The notes under the pieces were generated by a model. The model was not told where the DNA came from and made no database searches. It saw nothing but the letters and a program-made list of their open reading frames with translations. Of a stretch of 64,000 bases of DNA, positions 33,390 through 43,179 are shown piece after piece; the first letter of the stretch is position 1, and the number at the start of each line of letters is the position of its first letter. Origin of the DNA: Linepithema humile (Eukaryota > Arthropoda > Insecta > Hymenoptera > Formicidae); assembly GCF_040581485.1 (NCBI RefSeq), contig NC_090134.1, positions 14,933,501 through 14,997,500 of the forward strand, read 5' to 3'. The translations under genes and the position numbers were made by a program.

Positions 33390-33550
33390 GGCCGGTATTC
33401 ATAGTCCGTTTTTATATTCAAAATTGTTTTAAGCACGGACTTATATTCGCTCTCTTCGTCACACATAGATTGTGTCTGACGAAGAGAGCGAATATAAGTT
33501 CATGCTTAAGACGATCTTGAATATAAGAACGGACTATATAAATACCGGCC
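33390..33550. mobile_element. Family A-type MITE inside a TACACTGAACTACACTATGG palindrome
   Basis: The element has ends GGCCGGTATTCATAGTCCGT. Its host hairpin arms span 33369-33389 and 33551-33575. Confidence 0.65.
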
Positions 33551-33965
33551 ATAGTGTAGTTCAGTGTAGCTTTATGGTGCACACGGGGCACAAATGTGCG
33601 ATCCATACACCAACCAATCAGAGTCCACTAACAGTCACGTGACGAGTTGGCGAGTCTCTTTTTTTATGGTCTCTAGACAAAACGGTCAGACAAGGCAGTG
33701 ACTCGGTACCGGATTTCTCTTTCTATCTCGTCTACTCTCGACTAATGGCCGGTTTATGCTTCGGTCTTAATCTTAATCTTAAGAGTTGATAACGTAGAAT
33801 GCCATAAGGGCGTTTATACTTCCCTAGTCTTAATCTTAGTCTTAATCTTAATCTTGGAAAGATCCCATCTTTTAACTTTAGTCCCTAATGTCCTAAGGCC
33901 GGGCCAATGAGGTAAGTCTGACGTCCGACGCAGCACGAAACCGCGCGAAATAATGGTTTTCGATC

Positions 33966-34188
33966 CGTGTATATTTAAAAAATTGTTCCGGATTGTATTC
34001 AGCATATCTTTCATTAAAGAAAAGAAATGACCAGTTTCGTGTCTTTTTCGATTCAGTGGCCGAACAGCGTATCTCCGTGGTTTTCTTTTATTTTTTTTTT
34101 AATTTCTTAATAATACACATGCTGCATAGGCACTTGATAACAAAAGTGCCATTCCAAACATTACAGTTTTTTGCCGCTGACAATTCAT
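33966..34188 (-). pseudogene. Harbinger transposase exon 1 remnant inside family B copy 3
   Basis: From an ATG at 34188 the minus strand reads an N-terminal helix, then RKPRRYAVRPLNRKRHETGH, then in a shifted frame AEYNPEQFFKYTRI. This is the order seen at the start of Harbinger transposases (RRxWVRP, then FFxxxRM). There is a stop after LLRN in an A-rich run and a frameshift near 34010. The sequence then joins directly to the element's terminal region, so the rest of the gene is deleted. Confidence 0.55.
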
Positions 34189-34236
34189 TTTAACATTCAC
34201 TATAATTTGCAGCACCGGGATCTATTACAATTTGTG

Positions 34237-34255
34237 GTTAGGTTAGGTTAGGTTT
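34237..34255 (+). repeat. Short (TTAGG)3 tract
   Basis: GGTTAGGTTAGGTTAGG, the insect telomere motif; the inverse is at 17663-17680. Both lie at the same place inside family B elements. Confidence 0.7.
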
Positions 34256-35327
34256 TGTTACATTTGCACATGCGTAGTCCGAATTTCCAGGGAAGCATAA
34301 ACGAGTCCTTAAGATTAAGTTAAGACTAAGGGCGGTATTCATAGTCCGTTCTTATATTCAAGATCGTCTTAAGCACGAACTTATATTCGCTCTCTTTGTC
34401 AGACACAATCTATGTGTGACGAAGAGAGCGAATATAAGTCCGTGCTTAAGACAATCTTAAATATAAGAACGGACTATGAATACCGGCCTAAGACTAAGAT
34501 TAATAGCGTTTTCGATTATACAGGATTTGAACGACCCAGGGTTGGTTAATGACGTCATTGCAACCTCTCCACCAATGAAAGACTTGCATTTATAGTAAAA
34601 TAGTGATTGATCAACCCTGGGTCGTTCAAATCCTGTATAATCGAAAACGCTATAAGATTAAGACCAAAGCATAAACCAGCCATAATAGTAGCTGTGAACA
34701 CGTGACCAAAACTGTTGGTTAGATAGAGAGATCCGGGTCCGAACAGCTATCTCCATCTGACCGGTCGAGAACAAAGGCGTGCTCGTTCCAGTATGGTATA
34801 TATTTCAATGTGTGTATGTATACGCAAGCGTATATGTATATGTGAGGAGTTTTGCGATTCGAACACCGTCTATCGAGTACCACCAGTATTACTTCAAAAA
34901 CCTGATTTTGGTCGCATTTCTGAAAGCCTAGTTCGGCCTCCTGATCTCTATTCTTCATGGTTTTGAGCAAGAACAAGCAGTGCATGGCAGTGCGAGAATC
35001 GGATAAGTTGATAATGGTGGGAAATTTAAAAAGTACACATAATCTATTATAAATATTAAAATAACCTATTTAATATTGAAGTAATTAATAATTCTCTTAA
35101 AATTAAATTATAAATACTGAAATTGTACTAATAATCGGAATTTCAGAAAATCAAACTGTGATAGTACTAACTTTTATTAAATGTGAAAAGTTTTACCTTT
35201 TTAAAGAAGCTAAATGTATATAAAAGTTTTTTTATGCTGTATTTGTGTAACATAAAATTATACTTATTGTTAATAATAATTGCAAATTTACAGAACAGCT
35301 AAAAAATATGTATATATATATATATAT

Positions 35328-35986
35328 ATTGGTTGGAAATATTTATTTCTTTACAAAGTATATATTAATTTTAGATAGAAACAAAGCTTTGAAGATAATA
35401 TTTAATTAAATCTTTATATATATACAGGGTATCTGGCAATAATCGCCCCACCGGTCATATACAGGTAGAGGAGGTCAAATCGAGTAGAAAAGTCCTTTAC
35501 CATTTTTTGATTTTTGTAATATGTACTAAGTAATTAACGAAAAAAGATTGGTGAATCCGTGCAAGTAAAGCGCGCGCAGCGAGAAGGACATCCCACTGCT
35601 ATGCGATCACTAGGCGCGCGATGAAGCGTTGGGAGGAGCGCTCTACAAATGACAATGGCAACATACGAGCGGCGCGTAACGCTAGATCCTTGTGTCCTAG
35701 TGATCGCGTAGCAGTGGGACGTCCTTCTCACCGCGCGCGCTTTACTCGCGCGGATTCGCCGATCTTTTTTCGTTAATTACTCAGTACTTATTATGAAAAT
35801 TAAAAAATGGTAAAGGACTTTTCTACTCGATTTGACCTCCTCTACCTGTATATGACCGGTGGGGCGATTATTGCCAGACACCCTGTATATATATATATAT
35901 AAAGATTTAATTAAATATTATCTTCAAAGCTTTGTTTCTATCTAAAACTAATATATACTTTGTAAAAAAATAAATATTTCCAACAC
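35328..35986. mobile_element. Outer hairpin hosting CAGGGTATCTGG palindrome R3
   Basis: Outer arms (GGAAATATTTATTTCTTTAC and inverse) enclose the element 35425-35885, whose ends are CAGGGTATCTGGCAATAAT and its inverse flanked by TA. The inner arms share a CGCGCGCAGCGAGAAGGACG-like segment. Confidence 0.65.
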
Positions 35987-36419
35987 TCTAAATCGATCTA
36001 TCAGTTCATATGCTACTATCTTCGATAATCGAAAATGCACGATAAAATCCAATTTGTCATAATTATGAACAATATTTTCTATTTAATTATTTATGTTGAC
36101 ACGTTCAATCCTTTGTATCATTCCAAAAATTGGATGTAATAATTGTAACTCATCAAAATTAAAACAAAAAAAATAGTTACTAAGTTAGATTAGATTAAAT
36201 TTCCAAAAAATTTTAATTTTATTAATATATAATAATAAATAATAATACATTGCACATAAAATACATATCTTACCACCGTCATCGTCATCTAAAAGAGGTA
36301 CAAAATGGTGGCACTAGATTTATATTTTCATCCGAAGAATTCAATAATTCATTTAATATTACGCGGTGCGTCATGTTGATCACTGCACTGAAACGTTCTT
36401 TATACTTACACTACCGGCA

Positions 36420-37012
36420 CTAGCGGCAAGAGGGGCAAATGCAGAGAGGGACGAGCGGCAAGAGGGGCAAATGCAGAGAGGGGCGAGCGGCAAGAGGGGC
36501 AATGATGATCTCATCGGCAAGCAGAAGCTATCTCAGACCAAAATCTATAGAGAGAAGGTTATCTCAGTAAAACTGGTTGATGGCGAGGGACGATGAAGTA
36601 AGGGGGGAGCTAGAAACAGCTTGTCGGCGAGGGGCGATGAAGGAAGGGGAGAGCATGATGATCTCATCGACAAACAGTAGCTGTCTGAGATAGCTTCTGT
36701 TTGCCGATGAGATCATCATTGCCCCTCTTGCCGCTCGTTCCTCTCTGCATTTGCCCCTCTTGCCGCTCGTCTCTCTTTGCGCATGAGGTAACCTTCTCTC
36801 TATAGATCTTGATCTCAGACAGCTACTGTTTGTCGATGAGATCATCATGCTCTCCCCTTCCTTCATCGCCCCTCGCCATCAATCTGTTTCTAGCTCCTCC
36901 CTTCTTTCATCGCTCCTCGCCATTAAGCTGTTTCTAGCTCCCCTCTTACTTCATCGTCCCTCGCCCTCAACCGGTTTTACTGAGGTAACCTTCTCTCTAT
37001 AAATCTTGATCC
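36420..37012. mobile_element. Composite of Mutator-like MITE family E pieces
   Basis: At least two partial copies joined: CAAxATCTATAGAGAGAAGG ends appear near 36538, 36800-36811 and 37000-37010. Internal GGGGCGAGCGGCAAGAGGGGCAA units are tandem at 36420-36500. Confidence 0.65.
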
Positions 37013-37601
37013 CATATAACTCAATGGGTGTTTACGATAATTCAAGTTCGAGTTAGTTTCACTAGGACCGACAATGAGATATACATAACCATCTAGAACC
37101 TTTATGATTCATGACAACTCGACGCTGTCTTGTATTGCTTGAGTTAAATTCATTGAATTTGTTGAGTTTAATAAATATAATTATATACATATATATATAA
37201 TTATATCTATTAAAGAGGTATACCAACATACATACCAACATTATTTGTTTCTTTCATAGACTGATTTGCAGTTGACATTTTTTTATTACAATAAAATTTG
37301 CTCTATAAACTCAACAAATTCAATTAATTTAAGGGCCATTCTACAATGAGTTGCAAATGCCTCGTTGCCAGTTGCAAGTTGTGAGTTGCCAGTCGCAAGT
37401 TGTAAGTCGTTGCAACATCTAATCTACATTGGGATATATGGCGGTTGAAAATTGTCCAGAAATAGCCAATCAGAAAATAGAGCATCTATCGTATGAACAG
37501 CTAAAATTGAAAAAAAAAAATTTCTTTACATTTTACATCAGGTTATGAGTTAATAGTACAAGTGTATTACGTGTATTACGTGTATTACGAAAGAGTAAAA
37601 T

Positions 37602-39079
37602 ATGTTACGAAATAAAAGAAAACGTTTAAAGCGTCTACAAAACGCACTTTTAAATCTTTCAATGGCCTGGAATTTATTTATGATAACGAGTTCTAGTCTA
37701 TTAGAAGAATTAACAAAAGTAAATAGAAGATGGTGGGTAAGACCAGTTCATTTTGATCAAGAAAAATGCGGCCACTATCAAAACTTATTTAATTATCTTC
37801 TAAATGAAGATAATGAATTATTCTATCAAGATTATAGAATGTCTGTTGAACAGTATAAAACTATACTCGCTATGGTACAGCCACATTTACAAAAATTTTC
37901 TAAAAGGACTCCACATCCACCGGGTTTGCGTTTAGCTTTGACATTATCGTACGTAATCTAATTTTTATGTGTTGGAATACAAAATTGATTAAAATTCTAA
38001 TATGTAAAGAATTTTTATATTATAGGTTTCTTGCTCATGGAGACAGTGTGAATACAACAGCAAGAGGATTTAGAATTGGAAAATCTACTGCGTATAAAAT
38101 TATTTTTGAAACTTGTAATGTTATCTGGAATGTACTTCAACCAATCTATCTTCCCAAACCAACAGCAGATTCATGGAGGCGCATTGCTGAAGATTTTTAT
38201 GAAATTTGGAATTTTCCAAATTGTATTGGCGCAGTAGACGGAAAACATATTCAAATCCAATGCCCTCCTAAAACAGGAAGTTTATATTACAATTATAAAC
38301 AATTTTTTAGCATAGTGCTAATGGCTGCTGCTGATGCTAAATATAAATTTACTTGGGTTGATATAGGAGATTATGGTAAGTGTATTAACTGAAAAAAAAA
38401 TGATTTATTAATGTTTTTTTATTGTTAATATGTTCATTTTTCATTTCTTACAGGTTCTATGAGTGACGGAGGCATATGGGCTGAGTCCGCATTTGGTTCT
38501 GCTCTGGAAGAAGGCTCTGTTGATCTACCACTGCCACGTTTGCTTCCCAATTCAAATATAATGTTTCCACATTTTTTTGTGGGGGACGAAGCTTTTCCAT
38601 TAAAGATGTACATGATGCGGCCATACCCAAAGAAAGATTTATGTGATCGTAAGCGAATTTTCAATTATAGGCTTAGTAGGGCACGCAGAGTAATTGAAAA
38701 TTCTTTTGGTATACTTACTGCTAAATGGAGAGTGCTGCGACGTTCTCTGTGTTTTTCTCCTACCAATGCTGAAGTGATAGTAAAAGCTTTAGTATGTCTT
38801 CATAATTTTCTTCTTACTAAGGAAGGAGGTATTGGCGGACGTTATTGCCCCAATAATTTATTAGATCATGAAATAAATGGAATATTTCAACCTGGTGCTT
38901 GGAGAAATGAAGGTGCTTTAAATCATATGCAAGAGTTGCGTAGAATTGGTTCTAATAATTCTGGAAGAGCAGTAATTAATTTAAGGAATATACTTCTGAA
39001 TTATGTTAATAGTGACGAGGGCCAAGTTGAGTGGCAACGAGCTCATGTTTTTTGTAATAACAATATAAATCTAAATTGA
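37602..39079 (+). CDS. HARBI1-like PIF/Harbinger transposase, three exons, apparently intact
   Basis: Exons 37602-37948, 38026-38375 and 38454-39079, with GT/AG introns of 77 and 78 bp and matching phases, give about 440 aa. DDE nuclease that would excise and reinsert the element. Visible motifs: RRWWVRPVHF near the N terminus; GFRIGKSTAYKIIFETC, a helix-turn-helix-like region; GAVDGKHIQI with the first aspartate; GSMSDGGIW with the second; GDEAFPLKMYMMRPYP; and RRVIENSFGILTAKWR with the glutamate, then LHNF. No internal stop. An AATAAA lies about 130 bp downstream. Related host genes (HARBI1) are domesticated, but the TIRs, TSD and partner gene mark this as a transposon gene. Confidence 0.92.
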
Positions 39080-39824
39080 CTTATAGTAATGTTTATCATA
39101 TTGAATTACGTGTATAAATCCTGTATATAAATTATCTTATATATAAAAACACTGTAAAGCAAAGTTTTAAAAGGGGAATTTATTATTATATAGTATAGTA
39201 AGATAAAAATAATACAAATAAAGATTTTACAAAATCACATTATTTATTTATTTAAAATAATAACTAATCATTAGTACCATCCATTATTTTCTATTATAAG
39301 ATGTACATATTAACATCCATACAAAGAATTTTAAATTAAAATTAAAATTATAATACTCAACACATAAGAATTTTATTCTCTGCATCTTAAAGAAATACTG
39401 AATTATCTTAAAGAAATACTGAATAGTCAGCATCTTTTAAACAGTCTCATGCAACTAGTAGACGCTAAGTCCACATGCCTAATAAGTTAAATAATCACAG
39501 ATATTAGTATATTTGGCATAACTAATAAAATAATATCACTTCTTATTATACTATATATAAAAAAAACAAGTATCATTAACATATTATTATTAATATATAT
39601 TCATAATATATATCTATAATCTTATGTATCTTATCCATCTTGTAAAACAATAGTAGTAAAAGAAGAAAAAAAGTAAGACATTAGCACAAATTTAAAAAAT
39701 AAAAAATATATATTAAATGCACATTACTAAATTATAAAAATTATATTGCACATTTGGCATAAAATAAAAAAAAAATAGAGTATAAGCTAAAAATCATATA
39801 TAAGTTACTCTCCATCCATATTTT

Positions 39825-41135
39825 TCATTGTTGTTTGTTCTTACTTCCATATTCTTTTACAACATTCAACAACGTCATTAAACATTCAGTCTTTAGATCA
39901 TCATTTAATTTTTTAAATGTAGGCAGAAGACAAGATAAATATTGAAGATCGTCACTTCCATTTGGTTCCTTTAAGGATTGTTTTACTGTGTCAAGTGTTT
40001 CCTTCAAATAGTGAGAAGCTTCTGACATACGAGCAGAGCAAAAATCAAGTTCTTTCTTTTTTTTAATATGGAATTTATCTGGTGTGGGAGCTTTACGTTT
40101 ACATTTCATATTAGATAAATATTTCTTATCTTCAGTTTCAGACAGAGATATCTTTTGTTCAATGCTGCTTGCTGACAATGATTCAACATGTGAAAAAGAG
40201 TCATCTGAAGAAAGCAATGTTTCACTGTTTAGTGTCTCAGTGAGAACTGGTGCAAAATCTACAAATTCAAATATAATCTATACAGATCAGATTAACCAAA
40301 AAACAAAATTATAATACAAATATTTTTGAAATATACATGACATACTTGAAAATTCAAAATCTATCACATTTGTATTCTGCAAAGACGATTCAGGTGCAGT
40401 ACATTTCATTGTGTTTTTAAATGGTTCCGAGGATGATTTAAGAACAGAGTTTTTATTGTTTAAAGGAGAAGCCAAAAGTCCACTAGTTGTAGAAGCCAAA
40501 GGTCCACTAGTTGTAGAAGAAGCTAAAAATGGCTTTTTATAAAAATTTGATGTTCTGTTTGACCTGAAATAATAAAACAGAAATGAAATTATAAATTATA
40601 CATCATACATTACATAAGCATAAAATTAGAAACAAAAATAAGAATATATTTTTTATAAGTTATTATTAATTGATTATTTACTTATGACGCATATGTGGTA
40701 TAAGAAACTGCATGTCACCCCAGTACTCCCATTCAATATTTGTTGACTTTTCTTTAGCAGCTCCACTCCCACTTGGCACTTTTTCCTTCAATTGCGCTAA
40801 TTTGCGGCTGAATACAGTTCTCAATGATTTCCATTTCCTTTGCACTTCTACTTCTGTAACAAATGGCAAAATAACGATTATACTGTGTTGAGGTTATGAA
40901 TAAAATTAATTTTAAATTTTACACATAAATACAGCACATAAAAACGTACCTGTTTTATGTAGTAAATTTCCTATTATTTTCCAAGCATTATTTTTTTTTC
41001 TTTATTAAAAAAATCTTTATTGGTCTTATTAACTAAAAATTCATTCGCTTTTATTAGTGTAATGAGCGATCGTATTTCGGATTCATTCCATTCTTCTACT
41101 TCTTCAAACGTATCCAAATCGTATGTTTCTTCCAT
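39825..41135 (-). pseudogene. MADF/Myb-SANT-like Harbinger partner protein, four exons, one-base frameshift
   Basis: Exons 41135-40950, 40853-40682, 40563-40346 and 40258-39825; splice borders and phases match except in exon 1. Exon 1 (EEWNESEIRSLITLIKANEF, then AWKIIGNLLHKT) and exon 2 (EVEVQRKWKSLRTVFSRKLA) form a MADF-like DNA-binding domain. Exons 3-4 are Ser/Thr-rich with a basic stretch (KFHIKKKKELDF) and end in a helical tail that may mediate protein contacts. Exon 1 is 186 bp, but 187 are needed; the A9 run at 40991-40999 is one A short, shifting into an early stop. This is either a real loss or a homopolymer sequencing error. Such partners normally bring Harbinger transposase to the nucleus and the element ends. 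Confidence 0.8.
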
Positions 41136-41643
41136 TTTCATAAATTATTAAAATATTAACAAAATAAAATACAAAAATATTTGGAAAAAGAACACCGAAA
41201 ATCATATAACCTACATTTCACAACTTATTTCACTTGGTTTCACTCTTCGCGTTTTTTCTAAAATGCACGACACTTGATTGGCTGACGTGCTGCGATTGCC
41301 AGTTGCTGTTGCCAAAAAGTAAAAAGTTGACCAACTCTGTGTTGGCAACTGCAACGGCCAAGCGCAACCGGAAATATCACTTTTCCACTAGTAGTTGCCA
41401 TTCTTTGCAACTGGCAACGAGGCATTTGCAACTCATTGTAGAATGGCCCTAACTCAAGCAATACAAGACAGCGTCGAGTTGTCATAAATCATAAAGATTC
41501 TAGATGGTTATGACTATTTCATTTTTCGGTCCTAGTGAAACTAACTCGAACTTGAATTATCGTAAACACCCAATGTCTAAGGCTCAATGAGTAGATGCGA
41601 GTAATTCGCATTACTGCTCACTGTGATTGGTCGATTTGCTTAA

Positions 41644-41789
41644 GACCAATGTCCACAATGCTAGAAATCGATCTGAGATTTTGGTCCGAGAAACTTTTAG
41701 CCAATAAAATTGCCGTTTTTACATAAAAAATGCAAGTTGATTGGTTATACATTTCTCGGACCGATTTCTAGCATCGTGGACATTGGCCT
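41644..41789. mobile_element. Harbinger-like family G, short derivative 3
   Basis: Ends GACCAATGTCCACAATGCTA and its inverse, preceded by TAA. Confidence 0.65.
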
Positions 41790-41908
41790 TTACGCCGTAC
41801 TATTTTTTTAAGTATAATGGCCTTGGTGGAGAAAGATAGCTAGCCCCGAGATGTGGTTCTCTCTCAGCTCGCGTCAGGCTGTCAGTGCACATTCCAGTAT
41901 ATATATTA

Positions 41909-42979
41909 CCTCTATGAAGTTGGCCCCTCATTTTTTTAAATTGAAAAAAATGATTAGAGTTCTAAATGCCCCCTGAGGAGTTCTAGAGCTCTCAGTCCAT
42001 TTTAGAAAGAGTTCTGCCATTTAAAGTAAAGAAAACACCATTTGAAAAATCGAGGGGCTAACTTTACGACGCCCTCCATTATGTAAAAAATCCAAATTTT
42101 TTATAGTTTTGAGTAGATTTCAAATAATTCTATTGTTCTAGATAAGTTTTAAAAATAGTTCTGCTCGAAATACTACGAAAATTAAATTTGAAATTTTCGA
42201 CTTAAAAGACGAAAAATAGCGAAAACTCGTCCAATTTTGATTTTAGCGTTTTGAGCCTTAAGGATAATCGTTAGAACTCGTGAGGGGCTATACAAAACTC
42301 TTAACAGAATTGTCGGTTATCGAGAAAAATTTTTACCCTTGTGAGACTTAGAAATTTTTTGGACCCGTAACTTCAACCATTGGAAACCTATTGAGAGTTC
42401 TGGATGCCCCCCAAAACTTATTAAGATAAAAACCCCCCAAAAAGTAACGATAATTATTAACACTCGAAGCACTCTGTAGCGAAATAAAAAAGCTCTCGAT
42501 GATTGAAATTACAGGTCCGAAAAATTTCTAAGTCCCACAGGGGTAAAAATTTTTCTCGATAACCGGCAGTTCTGTTGAAAGTTTCGTATAGCCCCTCACG
42601 AGTTCTAACGATTATCCTTAAGGCTCAAAACGCTAAAACCAAAATTGGACGAGTTCTCGCTATTTTTCGTGTTCTAAATCGAGAATTTCAAATTTAATTT
42701 TCGTAGTATTTCGAGCAGAACTATTTTTAAAACTTATCTAGAACTATAAAACTATTTAAAATTTACTCAGAACTATAAAAAATTTGGATTTTTTACATAA
42801 TGGAGAAGTTAGCCCCCCGTCGTGAAGTTAGCCCCCCGATTTTTGAAATGGTGTTTTCTTTACTTTAAATGGCAGAACTCTTTCTAAAATGAACTAAGAA
42901 CTCTAAAACTCCTCGAGGAGCATCCAAAACTCTAATCATTTTTTTCAATTTTAAAAAATGGGGACCAACTTCACAGAGG
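41909..42979. mobile_element. 1.07-kb foldback element with about 500-bp arms
   Basis: Ends CCTCTATGAAGTTGGCCCC and its inverse; flanked by TATATATATTA on both sides (41898-41908, 42980-42990), a duplication whose exact length is blurred by the AT repeat. Arms pair almost throughout (AAAATTTTTCTCGATAACCG against its inverse). No coding capacity. Confidence 0.8.
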
Positions 42980-43054
42980 TATATATATTATATATATAGT
43001 TCAATGCTCAACAGTCACCAACAATTGCCAACGGTATGAAATACGCATTTATTA

Positions 43055-43174
43055 GGTCTATTCTTTATAGCTAAACTGGCTGCACTAGTTCAGAGTTTAT
43101 CTTTTTCCCACCACATTGGAAGGAGAAAGATAAACTTTGAACTAGTGCAGCCAGTTCAGCTATAAAGAACAGAC
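43055..43174. mobile_element. 120-bp hairpin MITE family J, copy 3
   Basis: Arms as at 8059-8178; flanked by TTA on both sides (43052-43054, 43175-43177). It is the last inverted-repeat element before the quiet region. Confidence 0.8.
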
Positions 43175-43179
43175 TTATT

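Larger units (their letters stand above)
33655..34805. mobile_element. Family U copy 2 split by family B copy 3, itself hosting families A and C
   Basis: Family B copy 3 (33746-34682) has TAA on both sides (33743-33745, 34683-34685), and family U copy 1 shows the empty site. Within B lie a family A-type MITE (34330-34488, TAA at 34327-34329 and 34489-34491) and family C copy 2 (34506-34650, TAA both sides). Confidence 0.85.
37333..41449. mobile_element. Near-complete autonomous PIF/Harbinger transposon (4117 bp)
   Basis: About 45 bp of perfect terminal inverted repeat starting GGGCCATTCTACAATGAGTT, then subterminal GCCAGTTGCAAG-like repeats. Duplication TAA at 37330-37332 and 41450-41452; other family F copies read AATTTAACTCAAG at this point, which proves the empty site. 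It encodes a transposase (plus strand) and a MADF-type protein (minus strand) in convergent order, the standard two-gene layout of animal Harbinger elements. Confidence 0.92.
37026..41571. mobile_element. Family F copy 4, interrupted by the autonomous Harbinger element
   Basis: Ends GGGTGTTTACGATAATTCAA and its inverse; flanked by AAT (37023-37025 and 41572-41574). The two halves resume at 37332 and 41453 around the 4.1-kb Harbinger element. Confidence 0.85.

Noticed and set aside
38434..38664. Minus-strand 76-codon frame
   Set aside because: Antisense shadow of transposase exon 3.
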